Assembly: GCF_000374125.1 (NCBI RefSeq)
Contig: NZ_KB893643.1
Location: forward strand, 130,215 to 182,329
Direction of reading: 5' to 3'
Length of the DNA stretch: 52,115 bases
Source: Niabella aurantiaca DSM 17617
GTDB lineage: Bacteria; Bacteroidota; Bacteroidia; Chitinophagales; Chitinophagaceae
A model generated the notes under the pieces. The model was not told the origin of the DNA. It saw nothing but the letters and a program-made list of their open reading frames with translations, and ran no database searches. The position numbers and the translations under genes are program-made. Positions 8,402 to 15,540 of the stretch are shown one piece after another. Position 1 is the first letter of the stretch, and the number at the start of each line of letters is the position of its first letter.

Positions 8402-8899
8402 TTAACCTTTAATTTTCGCGTTGTATTCTTTAATCGCCTGACTGATGGCGTCTATTTCCAGGCTATCGAGCGCCGGCATACCTTCAGCCACATTATACAT
8501 TTCGTTCTCCGCATCCAGCTCAAGGCGGGTGACAATGCTGCCTTTTTTCGGGTGAAGGAGATAAACATCCACCGACCCGTCGGGCGCAATTCCGTCATAA
8601 TCCTCAAAATAATGAAAGTTGCAGGAGGCGTAATACCTATTATTTTCATCCTCCAACGGCACAATAAAATGACCATAAAGCGTATAATCGACCTTGTCAT
8701 TTTTTATGTACTCATTCACCTGGACCACGATCTCGTCCGGAAGCAAATCACCTGAAACCCGGAGATAAAGATCCAAATTCGGATCATGCTCCATAACAGC
8801 AGATCTCCCTTCATAGGAAACGGCAAACGAGTCAGAATGAGGATCAAACTTTATCTGAACATCAACAATACGTGAATCCGGCAACCTGAAAAACGGCAT
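8402..8899 (-). CDS. Unknown acidic protein upstream of SRAP
   Basis: 165 residues, acidic and beta-rich, with no recognised motif; it begins MPFFRLPDSRIVDVQIKF and ends in a Lys-rich tail. It precedes the SRAP gene by 3 bp on the same strand, so the two are likely co-transcribed and may act in the same DNA-damage response. The assignment is contextual only. Confidence 0.75.
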   Translation of the reverse strand: MPFFRLPDSRIVDVQIKFDPHSDSFAVSYEGRSAVMEHDPNLDLYLRVSGDLLPDEIVVQVNEYIKNDKVDYTLYGHFIVPLEDENNRYYASCNFHYFEDYDGIAPDGSVDVYLLHPKKGSIVTRLELDAENEMYNVAEGMPALDSLEIDAISQAIKEYNAKIKG

Positions 8900-8957
8900 A
8901 AATCAAACTTTCGTTCGAATTTATGTAATTTTTGTCAAGTATTTTATAAGCAAATTG

Positions 8958-8979
8958 GCTAATAACGTTATATATTAGC
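8958..8979. promoter_or_regulatory. Nested dyad GCTAATA..TATTAGC with inner ATAACGTTAT
   Basis: Seven-base arms at 8958-8964 and 8973-8979 enclose a perfect 10-bp palindrome at 8962-8971. It lies about 60 bp upstream of the start at 8899 and is a plausible operator. Confidence 0.45.
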
Positions 8980-9052
8980 GAAGCAAATAATAAGAGACAT
9001 CAAGATAAAGACCATTATTTCTCATTTACCGGCCGGGGCGAAAGTTCCGGCT

Positions 9053-9241
9053 TTATTGTCGGGTGAGCACCTCCCACACCACCTCCCAAGCCCGGTCCTG
9101 GTCTTTCTCCGGGACGGCCAGCTGCCGGTCTCTCCCCGAATGGATCAGGAAGACTTCAAAGCCGGCCAGCTGCAGCGCTTCTTTTACTTGGTCCAGGGTG
9201 TCCAGTTCGCGATGGGTGATGTAAACAGTGCATAGTATCAT
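9053..9241 (-). CDS. Small unknown protein (62 residues)
   Basis: A short alpha/beta ORF (MILCTVYITHRELD...) with a helix DQVKEALQLAGFEVFLI, resembling a small ferredoxin-like or ACT-like fold in pattern only. A perfect hairpin (CGGCGC..GCGCCG, 9242-9261) abuts its start codon. The ORF could be real or chance; codon use fits the neighbours. Confidence 0.5.
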   Translation of the reverse strand: MILCTVYITHRELDTLDQVKEALQLAGFEVFLIHSGRDRQLAVPEKDQDRAWEVVWEVLTRQ

Positions 9242-9290
9242 CGGCGCAAGGTAAGGCGCCGGGAAGGGGGATTTTTACGGGAATCCGGAA

Positions 9291-9575
9291 TTAGGTCCCT
9301 TTTAGATACACCTGCTCTTCTTCGTCCCACACAACGGTATTGCCGCAACTGCAATTAAAAGTAACCACACCCCCAACACTTATCCGGTGTTTCCGGAACA
9401 GGCGGGCACGGCATTTAGGACAGTTAATAAAATTACTATCCTCTGTTAAATACAAGAATACTGCATCTTCAATTATTTCATTCCGAGGCACATTCATGCT
9501 TTCGGAGCTTTCCTGCAGCAAATCGAAAATCTGTTTCGTGGTGCGCAGATCTATACGCTTGTTTTTCTTTGCCAT
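9291..9575 (-). CDS. Small protein with ribbon-helix-helix-like N-terminus and zinc ribbon
   Basis: 94 residues. The N-terminal part (KRIDLRTTKQIFDLLQ, then NVPRNEIIEDAVFLYL) has the strand-helix-helix pattern of a ribbon-helix-helix DNA-binding fold. The C-terminal part has CPKC and CSCG pairs, a four-Cys zinc ribbon, then an acidic WDEEEQVY stretch. A DNA-binding regulator is likely. It lies in the left-arm control region near several palindromes that could be its sites; that link is not shown. Confidence 0.72.
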   Translation of the reverse strand: MAKKNKRIDLRTTKQIFDLLQESSESMNVPRNEIIEDAVFLYLTEDSNFINCPKCRARLFRKHRISVGGVVTFNCSCGNTVVWDEEEQVYLKGT

Positions 9576-9626
9576 ATCTTTGTTCTTTGAGCTGGTTAAT
9601 AATTGTTTTGTCGCTCAAAAATTTAG

Positions 9627-9648
9627 CCCCCGGCTTGCAGGCTGGGGG
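9627..9648 (-). terminator. Rho-independent terminator after the 88-residue gene
   Basis: On the minus strand CCCCCAGCC/GCCGGGGG forms a strong stem, followed by CTAAATTTTTG. It lies 9 bp after the stop at 9657. Confidence 0.78.
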
Positions 9649-9656
9649 ATTTTGTT

Positions 9657-9923
9657 TTAACCGAAAGTTTCTTCTAATTCTTCTTTATCGTAGCCGTCTG
9701 CTTCAAAATCCTCGTTTTCAACCCAGTTGGTTATAAATTTTTCGTTCGGTCTTTCAGGTTTTTCAAATTCGTAGTAGGTCGCGATAATATCATCATCCCA
9801 ATTTCTCCAGGCCCAGCACAACGCTTCATCTATCTTTCTTAATAAATCGGAAAAAGGACCGTAGTGCCCACCGTTGTTAAGGCCATCCAATTGTCTGATG
9901 ATTTCGTTTTTGTAAGCTTCCAT
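9657..9923 (-). CDS. Unknown acidic protein (88 residues)
   Basis: Starts at the ATG at 9923 (MEAYKNEIIRQLDGL); a longer reading from 10049 would run through the promoter and is rejected. The protein is acidic, with a Trp-rich centre (CWAWRNWDDD) and a Glu-rich end. No family recognised. It has its own promoter at 9970-10000 with a perfect 10-bp palindrome in the spacer, and its own terminator, so it is a separately controlled single-gene unit. Confidence 0.75.
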   Translation of the reverse strand: MEAYKNEIIRQLDGLNNGGHYGPFSDLLRKIDEALCWAWRNWDDDIIATYYEFEKPERPNEKFITNWVENEDFEADGYDKEELEETFG

Positions 9924-9969
9924 TTTGTTTTGTTTTGTGCCGTTGCAGCGGCGGTTAATAATTGTACAG

Positions 9970-10000
9970 CAAATATAGTATTTGTACGTACAGAAAACAA
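9970..10000 (-). promoter_or_regulatory. Promoter TTG-N20-TATATTTG with spacer palindrome
   Basis: The -33 TTG is at 10000-9998 and TATATTTG at 9977-9970 on the minus strand, a full match to the Bacteroidota consensus. TGTACGTACA, a perfect palindrome at 9983-9992, lies within the spacer and looks like a repressor site. Confidence 0.75.
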
Positions 10001-10150
10001 GAAGAAGAGCAATTATTTTAAAAAAATACCCCAGATGTGGTATAAGCAAAAATCCCAGCCTGAAAAAGCCGGGAGTACCAGTAACTCTATAGATTTAACT
10101 AAAGAGTAGGTAATAAAGATAAGGCTTCTTTTAAATACCGGAAAATGAAA

Positions 10151-10172
10151 AACCCGGCGCTGGGCCGGGGTT
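10151..10172 (-). terminator. Terminator of the two-gene unit 10173-10675
   Basis: A GC-rich hairpin (CCCCGGC..GCCGGG on the minus strand) followed by TTTTTC begins directly after the stop codon at 10173. Confidence 0.75.
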
Positions 10173-10355
10173 TTACGGCAGTGTTGCATTTTTCAGCATT
10201 TTTTTAATTGCGGCACGAATGGCCCTTTTTTCTTCTGTAGAAAATTCAGTTGGATTACCACGACCGTTCTTGCCTCTAATTTTGTGCTTGTGGCTTTTTA
10301 TATGTGGCAGATAGTCTCTAAAAAAACTATCTGCCTTTATGTATTCCCAAATCAT
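10173..10355 (-). CDS. Small basic protein (60 residues)
   Basis: A Lys/Arg-rich protein with a central KSHKHKIRGKNGRG stretch and a C-terminal helix (FSTEEKRAIRAAIKKML). No family recognised; the charge suggests nucleic-acid binding. Its ATG overlaps the stop of the upstream gene (ATGA, 10352-10355), so the pair is translationally coupled, in the manner of a two-gene regulatory or toxin-antitoxin module. That role is inference. Confidence 0.7.
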   Translation of the reverse strand: MIWEYIKADSFFRDYLPHIKSHKHKIRGKNGRGNPTEFSTEEKRAIRAAIKKMLKNATLP

Positions 10356-10675
10356 GCAGCTAATTTATGATATATTATGGCTTCTGTTCTTTTTATTAGT
10401 TTCATCCCTTCTTTTGTATCTGCGTAGTATTCTTTGGCTGCCTCTACACACACAGCCTGGTCTGCGTAATACTCTTTAGCGATAGTATTGCAGGCACCAT
10501 CTAAACGTGCTACCACTTTCCAAGACAAAAGGGTTGACCAGGTAGTATTTTTTACGAATTTCTCAATCACCGTAGACTCAATATTATGTACATCGTCAAC
10601 AGTAATGTACATTTTGTTAACCATAATTGAAGTTGCCCCTTGGTTTTTCTGTTTTGTTTCGATGTAAAGTTCCAT
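10352..10675 (-). CDS. Unknown protein under operator-bearing promoter (107 residues)
   Basis: Begins MELYIETKQKNQG and is mostly helical, with a repeated KEYYAD element (twice, about residues 68-90) suggesting an internal duplication. No family recognised. First gene of a two-gene unit with a strong promoter whose -33/-7 spacer is exactly a 20-bp perfect dyad (10705-10724), and with a terminator after the second gene. Such control is typical of autoregulated modules; the regulator could be this protein, its basic partner or another phage factor. Confidence 0.75.
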   Translation of the reverse strand: MELYIETKQKNQGATSIMVNKMYITVDDVHNIESTVIEKFVKNTTWSTLLSWKVVARLDGACNTIAKEYYADQAVCVEAAKEYYADTKEGMKLIKRTEAIIYHKLAA

Positions 10676-10696
10676 TGTTATTTGTTTTTGTTAAAA

Positions 10697-10727
10697 CAAA
10701 GATAGTGTAACGTTTTAGTTACACCAA
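10697..10727 (-). promoter_or_regulatory. Promoter TTG-N20-TATCTTTG whose spacer is a perfect operator dyad
   Basis: TTG is at 10727-10725 and TATCTTTG at 10704-10697 on the minus strand. The 20 bases between are GTGTAAC-GTTTTA-GTTACAC, a perfect inverted repeat filling the spacer. The half-site TGTAAC is also the iteron of the probable phage origin at 48.4-48.6 kb. Confidence 0.8.
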
Positions 10728-10770
10728 ATATTTTATAGTTTTTTTTGAAAAATATTTTTTATCACTAAAA

Positions 10771-10792
10771 ACCCGGCGTAGAAACACCGGGT
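10771..10792 (-). terminator. Terminator after lysozyme and tRNA-Trp
   Basis: On the minus strand a 9-bp stem (ACCCGGTGT/ACGCCGGGT, one G-T pair) is followed by TTTTTAG. It should end the late transcript that includes the muramidase and the tRNA. Confidence 0.82.
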
Positions 10793-10815
10793 AAACGATT
10801 GCTTGCCATATGAAG

Positions 10816-10886
10816 CACCGGGGGTAGGAATCGAACCCACATCAAAGGTTTTGGAGGCCCTTGTTCTACCATTGAACTACCCCGAT
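10816..10886 (-). tRNA. tRNA-Trp-like gene (anticodon CCA), phage-borne
   Basis: On the minus strand the acceptor stem is ATCGGGG/CCCCGGT (one T-G pair) with discriminator G. The D-arm is GTTC/GAAC, the anticodon loop CTCCAAA gives CCA, and the T-arm is GTGGG-TTCGATT-CCTAC. The anticodon stem AGGGC/ACCTT has a C-A mismatch at 31-39 and a G-T pair, so it is weaker than a typical host tRNA-Trp. No CCA end is encoded. It starts 4 bp after the muramidase stop, inside the late transcript. Confidence 0.85.
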
Positions 10887-10890
10887 ATAT

Positions 10891-11457
10891 TTATTGCGAA
10901 TACTTCCTATACGCCGCTGCCATCTTCTCATCATACCGGTTCTTCGCGTACCCAGTACCATTGTATCCCCGTGCGAATGCCGCCCAGTTTTTAGCCTTTA
11001 AGGCCGGCAGAAGGCCGGTATTCCGGATGAAATTACAGAAGGCCATTAGGTGCGCGGGTTCTCCGGAATACATTGCGTTTATGAACAGCTGCAGTGTCGC
11101 GAACCCTGCCAGTTTGAAGTTTGATCCCATGATCTGAAATTTCCCGTAGCTTGCCGATTGTAGCGCTGCGTCCCGGTCCAGGGCGGCAGCCTTTTCTAAC
11201 CGGTCGTGCTGGTGCTGGCCGCCGGGTCCGTATGATCCGGTCTTGTATGGTCCGGAAATATCCGGACCAACTTTATCATACTTACCTCCGGTCAACCGGT
11301 GGAAATAATGCCGTTCAAAAAGGATTTTCGGCTGTCCATCCGGCAGGAACCCAGCCCCTGCGCTTTCCACCTGTGCCACGGCTTTTATCGCGGCCACCTC
11401 CACGCCCAATATTCGGGCCGCATCCTGGTAGTCTTTATCTGTAAGAATAGACTTCAT
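10891..11457 (-). CDS. Phage endolysin, N-acetylmuramidase domain
   Basis: 188 residues matching the N-acetylmuramidase family (DUF3380/PF11860). The hallmark VAQVESAGAGF with the catalytic Glu is at about residue 31, followed by PKILFERHYFHR and later SYGKFQIMG. It hydrolyses the glycan backbone of peptidoglycan to release phage particles. No signal peptide, so it needs a holin; small membrane proteins encoded upstream (13.7-15.1 kb) are candidates. Last protein gene of the late operon, 1 bp after the preceding gene. Confidence 0.93.
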   Translation of the reverse strand: MKSILTDKDYQDAARILGVEVAAIKAVAQVESAGAGFLPDGQPKILFERHYFHRLTGGKYDKVGPDISGPYKTGSYGPGGQHQHDRLEKAAALDRDAALQSASYGKFQIMGSNFKLAGFATLQLFINAMYSGEPAHLMAFCNFIRNTGLLPALKAKNWAAFARGYNGTGYAKNRYDEKMAAAYRKYSQ

Positions 11458-11880
11458 TTAGTATATTTTTTCCTGTCCCGGCATAAACGGATCGCAAGAA
11501 TTAATAAAAATTTGTTTTGTTGGTAACGGAGTAATTGAAATGTCCAGATACCACTGCTCATCAGTGTATTGATTATACCTACCTCCCCGGTTCAGGTTGA
11601 TGACGTAACCGTGCCGACCACCTGGTAACACGGAGAACAAGTACCCTCTTTCCACTGATTCGTCAGTATAGGAAACTCCACGCAACCAGCGATCCAATGC
11701 TTGAATTAATTCAGCTTCCGGCTTCGGATCATCAACCCAAGGGATTGCCACCAGGTCCATATCCCGGTTCAGGCTTCCGTGAACAATTAAGTTATAGCCC
11801 AAATCTTTTGCGATTTCCTGCATCGGAAGCAGGCAGCAGGCATAAAAATGAGGCTTAGCTTTTACAGGTTTATCGCTCAT
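11458..11880 (-). CDS. Conserved phage protein next to endolysin (140 residues)
   Basis: Has an N-terminal PHFYACCLLPMQEIAKDLGY helix and the central motif VHGSLNRDMDLVAIPW, which recurs in prophages beside lysis genes. The HGS..D.D arrangement recalls a shortened nucleotidyltransferase motif, but the spacing is too short for confident assignment. Function unknown. It overlaps the upstream gene by 4 bp (ATGA) and is followed by the endolysin, so it belongs to the lysis cassette. Confidence 0.78.
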   Translation of the reverse strand: MSDKPVKAKPHFYACCLLPMQEIAKDLGYNLIVHGSLNRDMDLVAIPWVDDPKPEAELIQALDRWLRGVSYTDESVERGYLFSVLPGGRHGYVINLNRGGRYNQYTDEQWYLDISITPLPTKQIFINSCDPFMPGQEKIY

Positions 11881-12305
11881 TTTTTGACAATTCCTTTATA
11901 AACCATCTGCCCAAGGTCGATAGCCTCGCTCAAATCGATCTTTCCATCTGCCAAATGCTGAATCAGCCGCCCGGCGAGCTCCGCGTAAAAATCCCCCCGA
12001 TCGGACTCAATCTTTGTCTTCAAAAAATCGATCAAGGAAAGTATTGGGGTGTTGGACTCTAGTATTCCAACTGCAGCCAGTATTTCCGGGGCGGCCTTCT
12101 CATAGGCCTTCATTAGCCGGCTTTTTATCTCTTGCCCTAAATCATCAGGCAGTAATTCCGAAAACCACTGAAACTCCTTTCCTTCCACGATGCTTTTGAA
12201 TATGTTTACCGCGTCCACCGCAACATGAGCGAAAGGTCTTGCCTTTTCGATTGCTCTTTTGGCTGAATTAAACAGGCTCATAAACCAATTGATTATTTTT
12301 TTCAT
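11877..12305 (-). CDS. Unknown helical protein of the lysis cassette (142 residues)
   Basis: Begins with a short amphipathic helix MKKIINWFMSLFNSAKRAIEKA and is otherwise helical, with a conserved-looking end (DLSEAIDLGQMVYKGIVKK). No clear transmembrane segment. ATGA overlap with the gene below. It may associate with the membrane peripherally; a pinholin or accessory role is possible but unsupported. Confidence 0.72.
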   Translation of the reverse strand: MKKIINWFMSLFNSAKRAIEKARPFAHVAVDAVNIFKSIVEGKEFQWFSELLPDDLGQEIKSRLMKAYEKAAPEILAAVGILESNTPILSLIDFLKTKIESDRGDFYAELAGRLIQHLADGKIDLSEAIDLGQMVYKGIVKK

Positions 12306-12328
12306 GATATTGTTTTGTTGTTTTTAAA

Positions 12329-12523
12329 TTAAGGTTCCAAATCCGAATCCGGCGTGTAGTCGATCAGATCCACGATGTCGCCAACGGTTAGGTATTGCGC
12401 CTCCACTAGGGATATGAACCACCGCGTATCCGGCATCTGCACTGGGTTGTACTGCACACCTGGTCCGTATTCCGTACCGGCAAGTTCCCCGGCTTTTTCT
12501 TCTGTGATTATTGCTACTATCAT
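12329..12523 (-). CDS. Small acidic protein (64 residues)
   Basis: A 64-residue ORF starting MIVAIITEEKAGELAG, acidic, with the closing stretch DIVDLIDYTPDSDLEP. Short spacing on both sides within the late operon supports it being real. No family recognised; perhaps a tail-fibre accessory protein or chaperone, by position only. Confidence 0.6.
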   Translation of the reverse strand: MIVAIITEEKAGELAGTEYGPGVQYNPVQMPDTRWFISLVEAQYLTVGDIVDLIDYTPDSDLEP

Positions 12524-12532
12524 ATTGTTTTA

Positions 12533-13384
12533 TTATGCCACTGCGGTTAAACCCAAGGCGGTTAAATAAGTGTTCGTTGCGGAACGGAGCGTGGAAACAT
12601 TCGTGCTCGTCAGCGCTGCACCCATCAGGTAGCTGGCGATCGTGCCCTTTCCGAAATTCACGGACCCGGTAGACAACAGCCGCTGCGTGCTATTGTCGAT
12701 CACTGTTGAGGCGATCGTTGCCGTTGACATGACGCCTTTATTGTACAGCTCCACCCCGGCGCTCGTCTTCCTCTGAATGATCTTTAGTCCCGTTCCTCCC
12801 AGGTCCACGGCTGCCGGCAGGCTGTTTCCGGACTGGTTGATCTTGTGGCCGGATGCCGAAAGAGAAAAAAGGCTGTTCGCGTTGGAAGCGCCACCGGAAA
12901 TATCGACAATGTTGTCATACCAATTCGCGCCGTTAACTGCATACACTACGCCACCATGCACCGCGTCGTTCAGTTGGTACTTTTGCCCCGCAGGCAGCAA
13001 AGAAGGATTGAAATTCGTGTTTACGTAGGCGTTCGTTCCGTTGCCCTGCACGCCCCCGCTCAACCAGGTAAGACCCCCTAAACCGGTTCCGTTGTAGGTT
13101 CCCGGTTTCACGACGTTGATCAGCTTAAAGCCCGTCCCGCCATCGCCGCATAAGATATAATACAGATCCAGTTTTGCAAGGACCACCTCCACGCCCCGGA
13201 TATGTGCATCATAAGCCCCAAGATCAGACGGCAATGTATAGCCCTGCCCTGTGGCATAGGATAATACCGCCTGCGTAATCGCGTGCAGGCTGTTGTCAAA
13301 CACCAGGGATCCGTTCCGGTACGCTTTACCAATCTCGACGCCTCCGTGGTAGATTCTCGCTGTTTCCTGTCCTAAATAATACAT
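12533..13384 (-). CDS. Probable tail-associated structural protein (283 residues)
   Basis: Low-charge, Gly/Ser/Asn-rich beta protein. The start (YLGQETARIYHGGVEIGKAY) resembles N-terminal elements of phage tail appendage proteins, and the middle has the aromatic/Asn pattern of a concanavalin-like (laminin G-type) domain. It lies in the run of small tail and lysis genes after the collagen-like fibre. A host-binding role is plausible; no catalytic motif is seen. Confidence 0.65.
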   Translation of the reverse strand: MYYLGQETARIYHGGVEIGKAYRNGSLVFDNSLHAITQAVLSYATGQGYTLPSDLGAYDAHIRGVEVVLAKLDLYYILCGDGGTGFKLINVVKPGTYNGTGLGGLTWLSGGVQGNGTNAYVNTNFNPSLLPAGQKYQLNDAVHGGVVYAVNGANWYDNIVDISGGASNANSLFSLSASGHKINQSGNSLPAAVDLGGTGLKIIQRKTSAGVELYNKGVMSTATIASTVIDNSTQRLLSTGSVNFGKGTIASYLMGAALTSTNVSTLRSATNTYLTALGLTAVA

Positions 13385-13387
13385 GGC

Positions 13388-13747
13388 TTACACAATAGGG
13401 ATTAAGTAAAGCGTTCCGTTTTCTTTTTCTTCCGTCGTCAGCCCGTCGTACTCCGCCTGGGTTTTGTTCTGGATCTTCGCATCCAACTGCTCGGCGGTCA
13501 CACCGGATGCTTTAGGAAAATTTGTGTTGATATATTCGATCACCGCCTGCCGGGAGGCAAATGGGTTGCCACTCTCGTCAATAAAGTCGGTGTATTCGTA
13601 CCGGTCGAAGTTCGTCAGCGCCGATATTGCGAACACGACGCCGGTGTCAGTCGCATCCTCATAGGCTCTTACCTGGCCTTTGGCAGCCGGGTACCTCCTG
13701 CCGTTTATTGTTACGATCCCTGCCGGATCTAATTTAACTGTTGCCAT
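13388..13747 (-). CDS. Small tail-fibre-type protein (119 residues)
   Basis: Contains the C-terminal pattern AEYDGLTTEEKENGTLYLIPIV, common at the ends or joints of phage fibre proteins, and an N-terminal beta unit (GIVTINGRRYPAAKGQVRAY). It is encoded 3 bp upstream of the 283-residue protein and likely works with it in the virion. Assignment rests on pattern and position. Confidence 0.65.
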   Translation of the reverse strand: MATVKLDPAGIVTINGRRYPAAKGQVRAYEDATDTGVVFAISALTNFDRYEYTDFIDESGNPFASRQAVIEYINTNFPKASGVTAEQLDAKIQNKTQAEYDGLTTEEKENGTLYLIPIV

Positions 13748-14341
13748 TTATTTCTTTTTAAATAGTTGAATAATTTTAGGAATTCCCTTGATCAGCGCCA
13801 CGATCCAGCCGCCTTTTGAGCCGACGAAGCCCATTAAGACAGTGCCCAGGATCCCGGCACCGGCCACCCACCACAGGACCTTATTTGTTTTTTGAGCGCC
13901 TTTTTTTGCCTTGCTTATTTCAGCCACAACCTTGCTTAACGAATCAGCACGCTTCCTTTCTAAATCAACCGCCGCGCTGTCCAGTACCCGGTGATTAATG
14001 TCGTAATACACAGTATCGGGGGCCTTTTCAGCGCATTTGCAAGGCGCCAGAACTGTATCAATTTTGCCGTCATTATCCTTCAGGAATATATATTGCCAAT
14101 CGGTCACTGTATCTTGCTTACCGGGTACAAACCTGATCACCGAATCAACCGGCTTGTCAATACAGGGAAACGAATCGCGGGCGAACCTTGCTACCATTCC
14201 GGGACTATGTCTGTACGCCCATTGCAGCTTATTTGCGGCCCGCTTAGCTGGATTGCAGGACAGTAGTCCAATGCCCATTAAGATCCACATAACAATTACC
14301 ACAATCCACCAGAACGCTGTATTATTGCTTAGCTTCTTCAT
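13748..14341 (-). CDS. Membrane/lipoprotein-like lysis protein candidate (197 residues)
   Basis: An N-terminal hydrophobic segment (about 10-28) ends in GLLSCNPAKRA, a near-match to a lipobox with Cys29. A middle coiled-coil region (LERKRADSLSKVVAEISKAKKG) follows, then a second hydrophobic segment (about 157-176) and a Lys-rich amphipathic end. This layout fits a spanin- or holin-type protein. It overlaps the upstream gene by 20 bp. Which lysis role it has cannot be decided from sequence. Confidence 0.62.
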   Translation of the reverse strand: MKKLSNNTAFWWIVVIVMWILMGIGLLSCNPAKRAANKLQWAYRHSPGMVARFARDSFPCIDKPVDSVIRFVPGKQDTVTDWQYIFLKDNDGKIDTVLAPCKCAEKAPDTVYYDINHRVLDSAAVDLERKRADSLSKVVAEISKAKKGAQKTNKVLWWVAGAGILGTVLMGFVGSKGGWIVALIKGIPKIIQLFKKK

Positions 14342-14816
14342 GTAAATATTTTTCGTAAAGTCGATAGGATTTATTTTGAAGTAAGCCCCGCTGCATCTTC
14401 CATTCTGCGTAACTATACGGCCGGAAGGAATCGCCGCCGTAAGACCTGCACGCCTGGTAAATAATGATTGCGCGATTAACGTACTGGCCTTCCGTTAGCC
14501 AGATGTTCTCATCCCGACAAACAGGAACTTCAACCGGCACCCTCACAATTATTTTCTTTATCTGCGTCCTTGTTACAACCTTTGGCTTAGTATCGGGCTT
14601 GCTTAGGAAAGCGAGTAGTATCTGCGTCTTAATTGTATTAGAATCGACCTTATTCTCCGTAACCTCAATTTTGCTTTCAATCCGGTTTATTTTTGTGGAA
14701 ACCGAATCAGTGCGTATCGGCTGTGCAGGCGACTGATACGGCGGAATAAACGAAATAATGACACCAAAAACGAATGCTGCAACAATGGGCAGCACAAAGT
14801 GTTTATTTGTCTGCAT
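14322..14816 (-). CDS. Single-pass membrane protein, possible spanin (164 residues)
   Basis: One N-terminal transmembrane helix (about 8-25, FVLPIVAAFVFGVIISFI) is followed by a coiled-coil-prone periplasmic part (INRIESKIEVTENKVDS) and a beta/helical end. The order of inner-membrane anchor and coiled coil, overlapping on both sides with membrane-protein genes, resembles an Rz-type inner spanin next to a lipoprotein partner encoded downstream (13748-14341). Confidence 0.58.
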   Translation of the reverse strand: MQTNKHFVLPIVAAFVFGVIISFIPPYQSPAQPIRTDSVSTKINRIESKIEVTENKVDSNTIKTQILLAFLSKPDTKPKVVTRTQIKKIIVRVPVEVPVCRDENIWLTEGQYVNRAIIIYQACRSYGGDSFRPYSYAEWKMQRGLLQNKSYRLYEKYLHEEAKQ

Positions 14817-15114
14817 TGTTTTTAATTTTTATTGCTTTATTTAAAATAGTTTCATTGTCGTCGGTCTTTTGCCTCACCTGCTCAAGACGCATCTCCAAAG
14901 AATCGAGCTTGGGATTTAGTACCCGCTCATACTTATACAACTTCGCCTCCCTCCTAACGGCCTCATCCATGCAATCCTTGTATGATGATTTAGGCACCGT
15001 TGTTTTCGCCAGCCACACAATGGCAATCGTCTGCAACGTCAATATGCCGATGACTAACCCCCGCTTCCACGCGGCACTTATAAATCCGTATTTATTTAAA
15101 TCACTCTCCGACAT
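14803..15114 (-). CDS. Single-pass membrane protein with coiled coil (103 residues)
   Basis: A helix at about residues 19-36 (LVIGILTLQTIAIVWLA) then a long charged heptad region (LDSLEMRLEQVRQKTDDNETILNKAIKIK). First of three overlapping membrane-protein genes. Candidate holin-associated or spanin component; no family match is claimed. Confidence 0.6.
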   Translation of the reverse strand: MSESDLNKYGFISAAWKRGLVIGILTLQTIAIVWLAKTTVPKSSYKDCMDEAVRREAKLYKYERVLNPKLDSLEMRLEQVRQKTDDNETILNKAIKIKNNADK

Positions 15115-15132
15115 CGGGTTTCAGTTTATTAT

Positions 15133-15519
15133 CTATAATACAATTTGCCGTATGTCATCGCCGGGGATTACACCAGCCTGCCGGTCGAATACGGACGCGC
15201 TGGTAGGGCTATCTGCAAGCTCGTTATCGGCCAGCTGGTTGTTTTCTGCGTCAAACGGATCTGCCGTCTCCAAAACGGGCGTTGAGTTGTTATAAGAGCT
15301 CACGAAATCCGAAATGTATCCCGCAGACACGATGCCTCTTTCCAGGATCCGCTTGGCTAACTCTTTTCTTTTCCGGGTCGCCTCATTATACCCCTCAAAA
15401 GTGGAGATCGGGAAGCTATTCCAATACTGCGCCGTCTTTGTTGCTGCGGCGTGTAATCGGTTCTGAAAACGGGTGCTGTTTTTCAACGCAGCTCTTTGTG
15501 TTAAGTTTAATTCTGCCAT
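15133..15519 (-). CDS. Unknown late protein (128 residues)
   Basis: A helical N-terminal half (LTQRAALKNSTRFQNRLHAAATKTAQYW) and an acidic, low-complexity C-terminal half. The pattern is reminiscent of small head or tail assembly proteins, but I do not recognise it. It lies between the collagen-like fibre gene and the membrane cassette. Confidence 0.65.
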   Translation of the reverse strand: MAELNLTQRAALKNSTRFQNRLHAAATKTAQYWNSFPISTFEGYNEATRKRKELAKRILERGIVSAGYISDFVSSYNNSTPVLETADPFDAENNQLADNELADSPTSASVFDRQAGVIPGDDIRQIVL

Positions 15520-15540
15520 TTTACTGTACTTTGATACTTT

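Noticed and set aside
10173-10675. Definite toxin-antitoxin pair
   Set aside because: Organisation fits (coupled genes, operator in promoter), but neither protein matches a toxin or antitoxin family that I can recognise.
10803-10994. Plus-strand ORF of 63 codons
   Set aside because: It is the antisense reading of the tRNA-Trp-like gene and the end of the endolysin, a known false-ORF type.
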